Source: Ochotona curzoniae
Taxonomy: Eukaryota > Chordata > Mammalia > Lagomorpha > Ochotonidae
Length of the DNA stretch: 64,000 bases
Direction of reading: 5' to 3'
NCBI RefSeq assembly: GCF_017591425.1
Contig: NW_024465655.1
Span: forward strand, 557,501 to 621,500
The position numbers and the translations under genes were made by a program. The notes beneath the pieces are model-generated. The model was not told where the DNA came from. It searched no databases and was given only the letters and a program-made list of their open reading frames with translations. Below, piece by piece: positions 43,126-55,771 of this stretch (positions are counted from its first letter, which is position 1; each line of letters begins with the position of its first letter).

Positions 43126-45465
43126 ATAGCTCTTTATATGTGCGTGTATTGGCATAGCCCATGTACTATACCATAACATTGTCTCCTGCTAGAAACCTTT
43201 GTATCGCAAGTATGGAGTGTGGCACCTTATGCATAGCCTTACAGGGAACAGTTAGTGGCTATGAAATGAAAGATAACATGCAGATACTACCTGGCTGCTC
43301 AATCAGTAAAGCAAGATATATGTCATGGCATAAATGTGGTTTACAAGCTCCATCCGTTTACTACCAAGAAACACCACTGTTGTCCTTCTGTCAGGGAGGA
43401 TGCCGGAGAGGCACAAAAGTGTTTTAGCAGCTTTAGAAGTAGGACTTCTAGAAGACAAGTTATGGTTCTTCTGGCTTTTCTTCCCCTATGCAGAAGTTGC
43501 TATGTCCCTTAGAAAGAAATCTCATTGCCGCACTCAAGTCACAGACCTGCTGCACTGCTCTTGCCACGTGCTCTCCAGGGTGCAATATGGGAAGGAAACG
43601 AAAGCAGGACCGTGTCCTAAAGGATTCCAGCAAGTTTCAAACCTGTCCTCAATCGCCAAACCCCAGAGTGTTTTAAATGCCCGGATGATGAATACAAGGA
43701 ATTGGTCCCTGTGCCGGCCAGGGTTTCAGTTTTGGTGTCATCAAATTCAATTTGAAAACCACAGTTCTGGTACGCTCCTCTGCTTCCTTCAGAATTCATC
43801 TAAGCAAAGAGAGTCTACCTCTTTTGACGTAAACTCTAACCTCGGGAGAAATGCAATGCCATCTGGTATGAGGTAAAGATCATGCAAGGCCCCAGGGCAA
43901 AAGTTTCTTTTATAGAAGAAAGGATTACCAAAGCAGGCTCTCTGTTCTCCAGGAGCTGTCAGGTCCTGACATTTTTCTGCAGCGTTTTTGCAGAAGTGCT
44001 GCCTGATTCTGGTTTCAGCAGATCCATCATGAGGGTTTGGCTTACCAGCTAAGTCAGGGACTTGGCTTCCCCTGTCTGCAGGCTTCATGAATGAGCACCT
44101 GGCCAGGCCGCCAAGATGGATGGGCTCACGATTGTTCTGTAAGCTCCTCCAACACCTGCAGGATGCCCATAGGAAAGGAGCTTAGTCCTCAAGAAAGGGA
44201 GATTAGAGTGGGCCTTCGAGAAGGCCAGGGGATGGCAGGCTTGCCTGAGGTCACACGTCAAGGGTTCCTCCCTTGTGAACTGACTACTACAAGGGAGCTG
44301 TTTGGAAGCCCAGTTCACAAACAGGATGGCAGCCCAGGGAGAGGCCTAGGGAGCCCAGGGGAGGCAGTCCTCTCTGGCAGAAGACAGGGAACACGTCGCA
44401 ATGCTGCATCTGCCATGGAGTTCCCCGTCTGGGTGAGATGACAATGCAGAATGCAAGCATAGTAAAAGCCCTCGACTTCCTTCATTTCCCTGCGCCCCCT
44501 AACTGTCTTCCTCTCTCCCAGAAAACAGCTCTTTCATTTTGTTTTCTCCTAGGCAGGCTCTGGGGCCTCTGATGGTGTGAGCTGCACCTTTGTTTGTCTG
44601 TGTGTCATCCTGTGCAGCTGCCACTCCCTCTGACACCGTTGTCCATGACCCACTGCGTTCTTGTTCATAGATATTGAATGCCTCTTTCTAGGGAAGATCA
44701 TACTTTGGGGCTCTGGTAAACTCCTATATAATAATATGGTCAGAGCTCACCAATCACATTCAAATGGACTCAGTGATGCATCCTTTCCATAGAAGCTTTT
44801 AAACCAATGCATACTCTACCGCCTTTCTCCTCTTGCCATATGATTTGCAATGTTTCAGGGAAAGGTACCTCTGGCAGCCTGATGTCTGGCAGCCAAAAAG
44901 AAAAAGTTGAGCACAGCTATCACCAACTTTCAGTGCACAGATGGCATGGGTAAAAAAAAAAACAACTCTGGGGATATACTCCACCGAGAGTCTTGTAAGG
45001 TCACCTGTAATAGCAGTAGAAGTTTAGCCTAATCTAACCAAAAGGCATCTGTAGTCCATCTCATCTCATTGGTACCATTAGTTATCACTGCATCACAGAT
45101 TATCGTAACACTTAGTAATTTTCCATTTCAGAAGGTTGGGAATACACGCGAGGCTTGGTGGAGTCCCCTGCTTTAGAGTCTGCCATCAAAGGAACTCTCA
45201 CGAGACCGAAATCACAGGGTATGAACTGGAGCTGTAATTATTCCAAGGATCAGTAACAACAAGACCCTCGTCCATAGTGGTCCAGTGGTTGTTGGCAAGA
45301 TCCAGTCCCTCACGGGCTGTCGGAGTGTGGCCGTAGGTGCTAGATGCTCTCTCCAGGGAACCTGTCCATCAACCCCAGGATGAAAGGAGAGAGTTGGAGA
45401 GAATACCAGCAAAGCCCAAACCACAGTCTCTTCTAGGCTCACCACCTAAGTGACATCTGGCTACA
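43126..45465. other. Unique intergenic sequence
   Basis: Longest open frame 180 codons (43334-43876, +), without recognisable domains or splice pattern; no repeats found. No gene called. Confidence 0.5.
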
Positions 45466-45478
45466 GTTACCATATTCT

Positions 45479-45768
45479 TTTTTTTTTAAAGATTTATTTA
45501 TTAGGAGAAGAAACAGAGAGAAAAGCTCTGCCACCCACTGGTTCACTCCCCAAATGACAGCGAGATCCAGAATTGGGCTAGTCCAAAGCTAGGAGCCAGG
45601 AGCTTCTTCTGGGTCTCCCACATGGGTACAGAGACTCAAAGAATTAGGCCATCCTCTACTGCTTTCCCAGGCCATAAACAGAGAGCTGGATTGGAAGTAA
45701 AGCAGCCAAGACACAAACTGGTGCCACAGGGGTGGAGGTTGAGCCCATGCCATGTTGTACTGGCACTG
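45479..45768 (-). repeat. CSINE, antisense, target duplication
   Basis: Poly(T) to TGTTGTACTGGCACTG. Direct repeat GTTACCATATTCT (45466-45478) and GTTACCACATTCT (45769-45781), one mismatch. Confidence 0.9.
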
Positions 45769-45781
45769 GTTACCACATTCT

Positions 45782-47866
45782 ATTCACTGGATACAGTCCT
45801 TACTCACGCACGCAGGATCATACACGGGTGTGAATACCAGGAGTCAGGGCTCACTGAAAATCAAACAAATCAAATCAGACCAACAACAAGGGGGGGAAGA
45901 GCTAAGTTGGTGCAGTCTGAAGTTCTCAATTCCAGAAAAGCGAAATACTTTGCTCAGAATTCAGTTCCATGTTAAACCAGAGCTGAAATTCAAGTCACTC
46001 TTCTTTCCACTAGACCAAGATAAGTGATAAATTAAATCACAATATAAGACAAATTGCATTCAGGCGAAACAGAAGCTAGGGCTTCACTTGCTAATTGAAT
46101 TGTTAAATAAATCATCCAGACAGTGAAGGAATGAAAAGTGCGGAGAAGGCAAGCTCTTTGGGCTGAGGCAATCCAAGAGGTAGGCTATAATCGGAGCCAG
46201 GCTTTCAAAGATGCAAGTGCCAGAACGTGAAAAGAAAGGAATTAGCTAGGCTAAGGCTTCGGAGCTAACCCCAAGCACCAACCAGGAATGCCAACGTTGG
46301 CACTCTCAGTTTCATGTCTGGTGTAGCAGGTCTCCAATGTGAGCCCAGATATTCTTCAACTTTCCTGTGGCTCCCATGCTGGAGCCGAAGCAGGAGGGTC
46401 CACCAGACACGTGAGCCCAGCCAACAGCACCTGCTCACCCCTCAACCCCAGGCGTCGGGGAACCATCGCCTCTGCGGAGGACAGCGGGCCGGCTCACGAT
46501 TCCAGTGTAATCTGACTGTTCCAGTGCCCTGGCTGGGGAGCACTGTTGCAGGGTTGGAGGCCTGTGCATCACCTAGTGGGGTACACGGGAGTGTATTTTG
46601 CCCTACCGAGATCTCTGAAGGTGAGCTTCGGTACAGGATTCCAAGACACTGCCTTGAAAACCATGAGAGGGTCCACTGCAGAGCTGTGAAGTCAAATCAC
46701 CCAGGTCTCATCATCCCCTCCTCCAAGTGGTCATGAGCAGACCTCGGACGCTTACTGAGGCATTCTGGCTGCGACGGAAGGGCCCTGTACACACTAATAG
46801 GTCATCGAAAACTTCAGGTGAGACTTACCTGCACCAGTGCAGAGAAAAACTATGCCAGGGCCCAAGTCCCATCGGAAGTAGCAAGCTCAAATTCAAAACC
46901 TCTGAAAATCTTTTTGAAAAGAGGAGATGAAAAGGAAACCCCCACCCCCAAGAAAACTTGAATTACTTTCTTAAATTATATTTTAATGGTAAAAGACAGT
47001 GCGAAAGGTCAAAATCCCACTTGCTTCTTGAAAAACCAATCTGGAAACTGGGAAAATGCCAGGTTGAGTTTTCAAGAGCAAGGGCTGACCTTCCAAAGCG
47101 AAATAAGACTAGCCAAGCAATGATGAAGATCTTCTGCTCTGGACAGAATCTACCTTGGTGTCCCATCAGACAGCTTCAGGCAAGGAAGACCCCCGAGGGC
47201 CTTCAGGGGTGCAGGAAGAACTGAAGCCTTGTCCTGGGTCAACACACCTGTCACCACAACTGACAGATGAGTGGAGACTCCGGGAGCCCACAGTCACGTG
47301 TCGCTAGGATGCCCTTTTTCCCAGATGCAAATGTCATTTCCTGCCATTTGCACTCCTGATCTGAGCAGCCCTGGATGAAGGCAGTGCTGGTGGACATGGC
47401 CGTGACCCAGCATCCTGAAGAAAGGGGCGGGAAGGGGCTCTCTCGCTTTGCCCTCGGCAGCTGTCAGATTGCCCACAGAGACTGCTCGCTCTCGGAGCTT
47501 GCAAAAGAAATTTTTCCAAAGGGCCGGATTAAAATGACTTCCCAGGAAGCTGTCAAGTTGATTTTGTCATTCGTGCTTTACTTCTGGAGCGAGGGGACAC
47601 ACACGGAGCAAGTAGCTTCTCGACGTCATTACCTGTTTCCCAGGAATTACAAGATGTGCGATGAGATAGTCTTGCTGTGCGAAGCTTTACAAAGAAAAAC
47701 ATTGAAATGCTCTTCCGTTTCCTTGGCAGCTCCTTTCTCCATCCACGCTCTGTAAAAACACAGCTTTGCTCCAGAGGCAGGGACGGAAAAGTCGTAAAGG
47801 AAGAAGGTAACCACTGAGGACGTTGGAATGAGGCCAATTGGGGCTGCAGGTGAAAGGCTGGGAGGT
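45782..47866. other. Unique intergenic sequence
   Basis: No gene. The stretch 47370-47760 is GC-balanced and repeat-free; see findings. Confidence 0.5.
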
Positions 47867-47867
47867 T

Positions 47868-48199
47868 ACTTTTTATTTATTTATTGGAAAGGCAGATTTG
47901 CAAAGAGAAGAAAAGACAGAGAGAAAGATCTTCCATCCACTGGTTCATTCCCCAGTTGGCCACAACAGCTGGAGCTGAGCCAATCCAAAGCCAGGAGCCA
48001 GGACCTGGGAGCCAGACCTCCTCTGAGTCTTTCATGCAGGTACAGGGTCCCAAAGTTTTAGGCCATCGTTGACTGCTTTCCCAGGCCACAAGCAGGAAGC
48101 TGAATGGGAAGTGGAGCAGCCTGGACAAGAACTGGTGTCCATATGGAATCCTAGCGCTTGACAGGGTGGATTAACCAGTTGAGCCATTGTGCTGGGCCC
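47868..48199 (-). repeat. CSINE, antisense, full length
   Basis: TTACTTTTTATTTATTTATTGG tail, GAAAGATCTTCCATCC and head complement CATTGTGCTGGGCCC. Confidence 0.88.
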
Positions 48200-48431
48200 T
48201 TGGGAGATGAATTTTCGAGAGACTTCAGAAGCCATTTTCTGAAAAAGAGATGCTATTTTGGGAAAATCCTGGAACAGAGATTCTTCATCTAGTGCCAGAT
48301 GAGAACCACCTGTGGAGCTTTCAAAACCTGCAGGGACTGAGTCACCTGCAGGGGGCAGCACGCAGCTAAGAGAAGTCTCAGAGCCCCTAGGCGGGAGCTG
48401 AAATGAGCAACCTCTTCCACAACCACAGAGC

Positions 48432-48615
48432 ATTAGCTGGGCTTTTGGGCCACTGGGCTGCCCGGGTCACCCACATGGGAAACCCAGACGTGTTCCTAGC
48501 TGCTGGCTTTCACCTGGTCCAGCTGCAGCTGCAGCTGTGGGCGGGGGGCACTTGGGGAGTAAAACAGTGGCTGAAAGCTCTCGTCTCTGCCTTTCAAATG
48601 AGTGAAACAAAGTAA
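48432..48615 (+). repeat. CSINE 3' half
   Basis: CACATGGGAAACCCAGACG to TTTCAAATGAG; contains four tandem CAGCTG units (GCAGCTGCAGCTGCAGCTG). The head is missing. Confidence 0.65.
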
Positions 48616-48966
48616 AGCAACTTTTTAAGCAGCAAAATGCAATTCTTTGTAGGCAAGGAAGCAGTCTCGCCCACCGTTCGTTGTGTTTCCTCCACTGGGT
48701 CCTCACGCGACCCAGGTATCCGATTCAGGGATCTCTTCCGCTGGACAGCATCCCTGAATGCAAGCTAGACCTGACTGACGTGGGGGAGGAGGGCCGGGGA
48801 CAGGTGCTCGTCCACGTGTTTGTGTGTGCTAGGCATCCAAAGGGCCTCAGCTACCGGGAAACAAATGGATATCCCGCAGTCATTGGTAATTCTCAGGGAT
48901 GCATTGCTGGATCCAGAAATTTAAAGGAGACCCAACCAAACAAGGAGGGGTCAAACTAGCCCAGGG

Positions 48967-49262
48967 TTGGAGTCAGCACAGTGGCGGAGCACGTTAAGCC
49001 TCTGTCAGCCGCCATCCCATCTGGGCACTGCCTCCGGTTGTGGCGGCTGCACCTCTGATCAGCTCCCTGTTAACGGTCTAGGGAAGCAGTGGAGGATGCT
49101 CCCAGTCCTTGAACCCTGCACCCACATGGGAGACCCAGAGGAGGTTGCTGGCTCCTGGCTTGGGTCTGCCCAGCTCTGGGAAGTGAACCAGCAGATGAAA
49201 AAGATCCCTCTATCTCTCCTTTTCTCTCTGTAACTCTGCCTTTCAAATAAAAATAAGTATTT
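48967..49262 (+). repeat. CSINE, full length, old
   Basis: GTTGGAGTCAGCACAGTGGC head to AAATAAAAATAAGTA tail. Confidence 0.85.
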
Positions 49263-49339
49263 TTCTAAGAAAATCTTTTTTTGTTAAAAATCACCAACCA
49301 GTGTGTTGTATGAAGAAAAGTTCGGCTACCTATTGTGTA

Positions 49340-49475
49340 GCACCAGGGCAAAGTACTTATCTTAAGCCTCAGACTCCATAGCCATAAGACAAACGTAAAA
49401 TACCTGTTCCACAGTTACAATGTTAGGAGACCAGAGCCTCTTGCATGTAAAAAGCACTGTGTAAATATCTAATCA
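49340..49475 (+). repeat. MIR remnant
   Basis: TACTTATCTTAAGCCTCAGACTCCA, then CATGTAAAAAGCACTGTGTAAATA matches the conserved MIR core-to-tail order. Confidence 0.65.
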
Positions 49476-49479
49476 GAAA

Positions 49480-50139
49480 AGGCAACAATTTGCTTTCCTC
49501 AGCAGTCAAATGAAAGCTTTACGTAACTCTGGAAGCTTGGAACGTGTCCCAACATAATTCCACATCGCTCATTTATCTGCGTAGCCGACAGCTACACAGC
49601 ACTTCCGTTTCTCCAAGGGACGGGTGAACACGCCTCTTGTGGTGGAACGCTTTCCGCCTTGTGGCATCTTACCGCGCTTCTTACCATCATTCTGCACCAC
49701 TGCCTTGTCATGGGCCTCAGGTCTGTCCCAGCATCCCAGTGTACCACGACAGGAAAGCAGCCCAACTCCGTAGTCTGTGCGTGGTCCCCTGACATCCCCA
49801 CCTCCACCTTCTCATCCTCTTTAGATTCAGAAATGTCACTCCGGAGCCCAAACATCAGCCAGTGCTTTCTTCCTGGCCTCTTTATGCACCACCTTCCCTA
49901 CCCCCATCTTACTTCCAGCAGCCACTGCCCACTCCAAGATCATCCTTCCCGTTACGATGGACGATCCATTTCACAAAGCAGCTGTAATCACAGCCGCCAT
50001 CCTCACCATGCCCAACCACTTGTAACTTCCTTCCACAAGCACTTAGTGACTTCTGCCAAGGTTCCACGTCCTTCCTTCAGTGAGCAAACATGACGGAATT
50101 GTTGATGGAGAAGCACAAGCTCCCCTTTTGCCCTTAAGC
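49480..50139. other. Unique intergenic sequence
   Basis: No gene; an open 144-codon frame (49659-50093) has no recognisable features. Confidence 0.45.
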
Positions 50140-50470
50140 ACTGGGCAGCCTGCTGGCATGCACTGGTGGCTGATGTGCAGCCAATCACGACAGGACATTT
50201 TATCAACCCTTTAGGATGGCTGTGTCCCACTAGAGTGCTTTCATTCTGTGCCTGCAGCTTCAGCTCCAGCTCTTGGCTAACACACACCCTGGGAGGCAAT
50301 GGTGATGATTCCGGTAACTGGGTTCTTGCCACACGTATAGGAAGCCTGAATTTTGTTCCTAGCTTCGGCCCTAGCAGTGGGTTGTTGAGGGCATTTGGGG
50401 AGTGGGCAGCAGATGGGCCCTCTTCCTGCTCGTGTGTGTGTGTGTGTTACCTTTTAAATAAAGAAATAAA
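50140..50470 (+). repeat. Old CSINE
   Basis: GGTGGCTGATGTGCAGC to ACCTTTTAAATAAAGAAATAAAC; core AGCTCCAGCTCTTGGCT, (GT)n at 50433-50449. Confidence 0.55.
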
Positions 50471-50562
50471 CATGTGAAGGATATTCAAAAAGGTCACCAA
50501 AAATATGTCTTATGACAGCACCATGCATGACTTTCAAAAATGTTTACATCAAAATAAATTCA

Positions 50563-50833
50563 TCTTTTTAAAGATGATTTTTTTATGCAAAAGTCAGAGA
50601 AAGGAAAGGAAAAAAAGAACTTCCTTATGCTGGTTCAAATGCCCTCAGCAGCAAAGCCTAGCCAGGCTGGGGCAGAAGCCCGGAACCCCATCCAGATGTC
50701 CCAGCAAGAGCTCAGGCCCTGAGACATCCGCTGCTGCCCAGGTGCGTCAGTGGGAACCTGGGTTGGAAGCAGAGCAGCTGAGTCCCAAACCGGGCATGCT
50801 GAGAATCAGTGTGGAGGGTTAGCGTGCTGCACC
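50563..50833 (-). repeat. Old CSINE, antisense
   Basis: TTTTTAAAGATGATTTTTTTATG tail to GTTAGCGTGCTGCACC (head complement). Diverged. Confidence 0.6.
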
Positions 50834-50999
50834 TGAACTTCCCTTCTAGCTCCGTTTTCCCACAGACAGTTTGAAGTAGCCTTGCACATCCCGTCTTCAT
50901 GTTCCCCTGCAATGCTTACCTTCACACCTAGCATGGATTTCTGATGCTTTCCCAATCTACAGGACCAAGATGTCTGGTCCTTACCAAACTTTCCACCTT

Positions 51000-51030
<31 letters not shown>

Positions 51031-51734
51031 CAGGACACACACCTAAAGAGATGTGTTCCCACAAAGGGGGATACCGACCTGCCCAAGAGAGGCAACTTCC
51101 GGTTGGTTCCAAGATTTAAACTCCCTATTAGTCCGTCTCTCCCATGCTTCTCCCAAAACAGCCCATGTCTCAAGCCCACAGCGATGTCAGCCTCAGACAG
51201 CCTTGCTTCAGCCAGTCACAGCCACCAGAGCCACCAACAGTGCTGGTGAGTGAATGTGCACCCCCCCGTGATGTCATCCACCCCTGCGTGAACTCGTCCC
51301 TGGGTGACATCATCCGTGACCTTAGCACTGGACTTCCGCACAGTGGAATGGCTTCAGAACGAGGCAGCTGAGATGTCTTTTTACAGGGATCAGATTGGGC
51401 CATGGGAGCTGTTGGTTATAACCAATGATTGTCTCTCAAAAGCCATTTCCCTGAGCTGAACCTGGCTCTTGTTATCAGAGCTGGTCTTCATGAGCTACGT
51501 TCCACTGGGGACATATTAGCTCTAAAATACAGAGCAGTGGAGAAATGGAAGAGAACAAAACACAAGACATTTATGACTGTGAGAAGTATGGGGATAATAA
51601 ATAACGTTTTAGAAGAGCACAGAGCTTCACACCGCTGAAGGGAAGGTGCACCGGGGACGCCAATAGCACAGGTTGACGTCATGACCTCGCCACACCTGCT
51701 GGCAGCTGGAAATGACCATTCCCAGAGCCTCAAC
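50834..51734. other. Unique intergenic sequence
   Basis: No gene. Includes a CA microsatellite at 51005-51031. Confidence 0.45.
51005..51031. repeat. (CA)n microsatellite
   Basis: About 13 units. Confidence 0.95.
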
Positions 51735-51850
51735 TCTGGGCAGGCACCCAGCACAGCACATCACTGGCATTTCTCACCTCTACCAAGGAACAGAAATTAC
51801 TCTTCCATTTTCAGAAGAGGAGACAAGGCTGGGAGAGTTTCAGTGATGGT
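51735..51850 (-). repeat. MIR remnant
   Basis: TTCCATTTTCAGAAGAGGAGACAAGGCTGGGAGAGTTTCAGTGA is the complement of the conserved MIR core. Confidence 0.6.
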
Positions 51851-52182
51851 TAGACTTGAGACTTTCGCCACTTGATCCCATCACCATCTCTTGCCGTCTT
51901 CCTGCCATCATCCATCGCTTTGGAAACAGGATGTCCCCCCAGGAAGCCCAGGAGAGAGCGGCCTGAAACCCACCACCACCCACCGCCAAGCTGCCCTCTC
52001 TCTCCCCTGGACCCTCACCTCCAGGTGACCCCACCACAGCCGTCCTGGGCCAGGTGATAGTCCAGAGTGATTCTCTGCTCCAAAACAGGGCGTGCCAGGG
52101 CAGGAAGTCGCTCCATCCTGCCATCCCGTCCCCTGTTCACGCAGCTGCACAGCCAGCATCCAGCCCACATCTGGCACCTATG

Positions 52183-52211
52183 TACACACACACACACACA
52201 CACACACACAC
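52183..52211. repeat. (CA)n microsatellite
   Basis: About 14 units. Confidence 0.95.
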
Positions 52212-52460
52212 GGGACAACTGATGACCAGCCCCAGCACTGGTCAACACATACTGACACCTTGTGAACACTGCACACGAGCAAAACGTTCTCTTTCAAAGC
52301 TCTGTGGATAGAAACGGGTGCCTTTTAGGCATGGTTCTTCTCCTGGTAGGATAGCAAGGAATGTCTGCTATTTCCCGAATATCTACCATGGGTCAAATCA
52401 AGGTGCTTCTCAAACATATCTGTGCCAGGAATAATTCATCTAGGTCAACACTCTCAGAAC

Positions 52461-52789
52461 TTTTTTTAAAAGATTGATTTTTTTAAAAAAAAGATTTGTT
52501 TATTTTTATTGCAAAGTCAGATATAGAGAGAGAGGAAGATCTTATGTCCAATGATTCCCTCCCCAAGTGACCACAATGGCTGGAGCCAAGCAGATCTGAA
52601 GCCAGGAGCCAGGAGCTTCTTTTGGGTCTCCCACATGGATACAGGTTCCCAAGGCTTTGGGTCATTCTCTATTGCTTTCCCAGGCCACAAACAGGGAGCT
52701 GGATGGCAAGTGGAGCTGCCAGGATTAGAACTGGGACCCCATCACTTGAAAGGCGAAGACTTTAGCCACTAGGCTACCACACCAGGCCC
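52461..52789 (-). repeat. CSINE, antisense, full length
   Basis: Poly(T)/A-rich tail to ACCACACCAGGCCC (head complement). Confidence 0.88.
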
Positions 52790-52855
52790 TTAACGTTATA
52801 TTTATCTCTAGTGTCTGAACTGGTGTTCAGACAACAACAAAGAATTTATTTATCC

Positions 52856-53148
52856 TTTTTTAAAGACTTCTTTATTTTTATTGAAAAGGCAGATTTACAG
52901 AAGAAGGAGATACAGAGAGAAAGATCTTCCATCTATTGTTTCACTCCCCAAATGGCCACAATGGTCAGAGCTGAACTAATCCGAAGCCAGGAGCCAGGAG
53001 CCTCCTCCAGGGCTCACACATGAGTACAGGGTCGCAAGACTTTGGGCCGTCCTATACTGCTTTCCCAAGCCATTGGTAGGGAGCTGGATGGGAAGTGGAG
53101 CAGCTGGAAGGAGCCCATATGGGATCCTGGTGCTTAGAATAGGAGAAC
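52856..53148 (-). repeat. CSINE, antisense, interrupted near its head
   Basis: TTTTTAAAGACTTCTTTATTTTTATTG tail through CCATATGGGATCC. Head remnant continues after the insertion at 53476-53515. Confidence 0.85.
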
Positions 53149-53150
53149 TA

Positions 53151-53475
53151 GGGCCCGGTGCTATAGTGTAATGGTTAAAGTCCTCACCTTGAACACACCA
53201 GGATCCCATATGGGCACTGATTCTAATCCTGGCAGCCCCACTTCCCATCCAGTTCCCTGCCTGTGACCTGGGAAAGCAGTCGAGGGCAGCCCAAAGCTTT
53301 GGGACCCTGCACCCACATGGGAGACCCGGAAGAAGCTCCTGGCTTTGATTGGCACAGCTCCAGCCGTTGTGGTCACTTGGGGAATGATCCATCAGACAGA
53401 AGATCTCTGTCTCTCCTTCTCTCTGTGTATCTGCCTTTCCAATAAAAATAAATAAATCTTTAAAAAAAAAAAAAA
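53151..53475 (+). repeat. Young CSINE inserted into an antisense CSINE
   Basis: GGGCCCGGTGCTATAGTG head to TAAATCTTTAAAAAAAAAAAAA tail. Forms an inverted pair with the copy at 52856, only 2 bp apart. Confidence 0.92.
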
Positions 53476-53639
53476 GAACTGGAGGACTAGTCAAATGACC
53501 CATCACACTATCCCCTATTCACGCATTTTTAATCATTGGGAAAATAACAGTTTTGTGCTTTCAGACTTTGGCCAATCAAACCTTTGAGACAAGGGCCAGG
53601 CTCTATAAAGACACATGAATTTATTCCTCCTAGCCAGGC

Positions 53640-53775
53640 TGTGTTATGACACTGACTTTGCAATGGGGAAACTCTGAGTACTGTAAGTCACTTTCTCCAG
53701 GTCCCACGGTTTGCAGGTAGCAGAGCTGAGGTTTGCACACTGCATCCGATTTCAGAGTCCAAGCCAATGACCCCT
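53640..53775 (-). repeat. MIR remnant
   Basis: TTGCAATGGGGAAACTCTGAG, GTAGCAGAGCTGAGGTTTGC and TTCAGAGTCCAAGCC in the MIR complementary order. Confidence 0.65.
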
Positions 53776-53920
53776 GGGCCCTGCCATTCCAGAGATGAAT
53801 CCCAGTGCTCAACTCCCCAGAGAGCAAAGCGTCAGTGGGTGACAAGAATACAATCGTAACAAAATGGTAACAGGAAAAACTAGAACATATGGCAGTCACA
53901 ATCACAAGACCCATAAGAGG

Positions 53921-54218
53921 CTTTTTAAAGATGCATTTATTGAATCTGAAGGTCAGAGTTACAGAGAGAAAGGAGAGGTGGAGAGCTTCCATTTGCTGAC
54001 TCACTCCCCAGATGACCACAGCCAGGCTGAAACCCACAGCCTAAAGCTTCATCCAGGTCTACCATGTGGGTGTAGGGGCCAAAGTACTTGTGCCATCTTT
54101 GGCTGCTTTGCCCAGTCATTGCAGGGAGCTGGGTTGAAGGCAGAATAAGCAAGTACCCCACGTGGGATAGCAGTGTTGCAGGTGGCAGCTTAACATGCGA
54201 CACCACGGCACCGGCTCC
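53921..54218 (-). repeat. Old CSINE, antisense
   Basis: TTTTTAAAGATGCATTTATTG tail to CGACACCACGGCACCGGC head complement. Confidence 0.8.
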
Positions 54219-54457
54219 AAATCATAGACGTGTTTTTTACATGGTGTTGAGATCAAAACAAACAGTTCCTGTTATACTTCATAAAGATTCTAATTGTTAA
54301 AATTAAGTAAGCATTAGAGATGCTTACAACACTGAGCCTTCCTAATTGTAATCTGTTGTGACCAACTGGAAATCAAAAGAATAGCTTGTGATGAAGCCAG
54401 TGGCTGGGTAGCAAACATCCACCAGCAGGTGACTCCTGGGAAACACATCCAAAGAGT

Positions 54458-54626
54458 GTGTGAAGGTGAGTGAGTGTGTGAGCATGTGTGTGTGTGAGCA
54501 TGTGTGTGTGTGAGCGTATGTGTGGGTGTGTACTGGGAGTGTGGGAGGTACAAGCATGTGTGTGAGTGTGAGCATGTGGGAGTGTGCAGGTGTGTAAGGG
54601 TGTGGGGGTGTGTGTGTCTATGTGTA

Positions 54627-54660
<34 letters not shown>
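54458..54660. repeat. Complex (TG)n-rich minisatellite/microsatellite
   Basis: Imperfect GTGAGTGTGTGAGCATGTG-type repeats from 54465, ending in a near-perfect (GT)n at 54629-54659. Gives spurious Cys/Val or His/Thr frames on either strand. Confidence 0.9.
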
Positions 54661-54662
<2 letters not shown>

Positions 54663-55771
54663 ACAACATATAACAGCCTGAAAGATGTATTGATGGGAAG
54701 CAGGACCCTTGGAGCGACTACATAACACATCCTTGTCACAGCTAGGATTTGAAACCAATCTGACCCGAAGCCCCCGTGCTCCAGCATTCTGAAACAGCAG
54801 CATGAAGAGGATCTTAACACTGTTGTCATAGAAAATCCCGAATCTATCCTAAAAGCATTCATCAAAAGATGGTAACGGATCCGACACTCCTAAAGAACAG
54901 CTTATCTGCTCCCCTTTGCCATACTCACGTTCTGTCCTCCATGAATTTTACACTTACAAGTGATCCTGGTTACGAAGAAAAAAGGATGATCTGCTTAGCC
55001 AATGTTTTTTTCTGTGAGATTTTGCATTTGGGGGGTGGTTTCTTTTTAGTTTAGTTTATCATGCATTCGTTTTTTTTTTCCTCCTTTTATTAAGGGGGTT
55101 ATTTTCATCTAAAATGCATAACAACAGAAGCCAAGGAATATTGGGAAAAGCCTATCTATGGTTATTATTTTTAATATAACATCTGTTATTAGCTATAAAC
55201 ATCATGGGAAACCAATAGCATAAATCCGGAGAGAAGCTGTCTACAGCAAGAGGCAAGAGCCCAAAGCAAAGAGCAGGGAGACAGCTCAGGGCTCGTGGTA
55301 ACTGGGTCACTCGGACAAAGACCTCTAAGCTATGCCTCATGAAAAAGCACCATTCACTTTTCTCTGCCTTGAACCTCCTCTTTCCCCCGCTTCATCTGAT
55401 GAGCTAACCCTGGGGTCATTCAAGATCAAGTCCCAAAGGTCACGGACACATAGGAAAGAACAACGGCTGGCTGGCAGAGTCAGGCTGCTCCTCATTGAAG
55501 TTGACAGAGGCGGGAGTGTGGCTGTCCGCTCGCCCTCTCGTCCACATCAACTCTGGTTGCAAAAGGCCTGTGTCGCAGTGATGTGTCACTTCATGTTGCA
55601 AGTACCAACTGGGAGATGCATCCTCAGGTGACTTTGTCACTACGCAATCATCGTAGTGTGGCCATTCACGTCACAGGTGGTGTGGGCTGTGATGGCATAA
55701 ACAATGTGGTGCAGTCATGGTGGCATGTCATTGACCAAAAACATCACCTTGCCGCTCATGGATGCACTTGA
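54661..55771. other. Unique intergenic sequence
   Basis: No gene or clear repeat; a T-run at 55071-55079. Confidence 0.45.

Noticed and set aside
43334..43876. 180-codon plus-strand open frame.
   Set aside because: No known motif, no conserved-looking segment and no splice pattern; probably chance.
47375..47755. 126-codon open frame on the plus strand in a repeat-free region.
   Set aside because: No recognisable domain, signal peptide or family match, and no splice or poly(A) context; composition suggests chance. The DNA is listed only as a regulatory candidate.
54314..54865. 183-codon frame rich in His-Thr repeats.
   Set aside because: A translation of the (TG)n tract and its flanks; low-complexity artefact.
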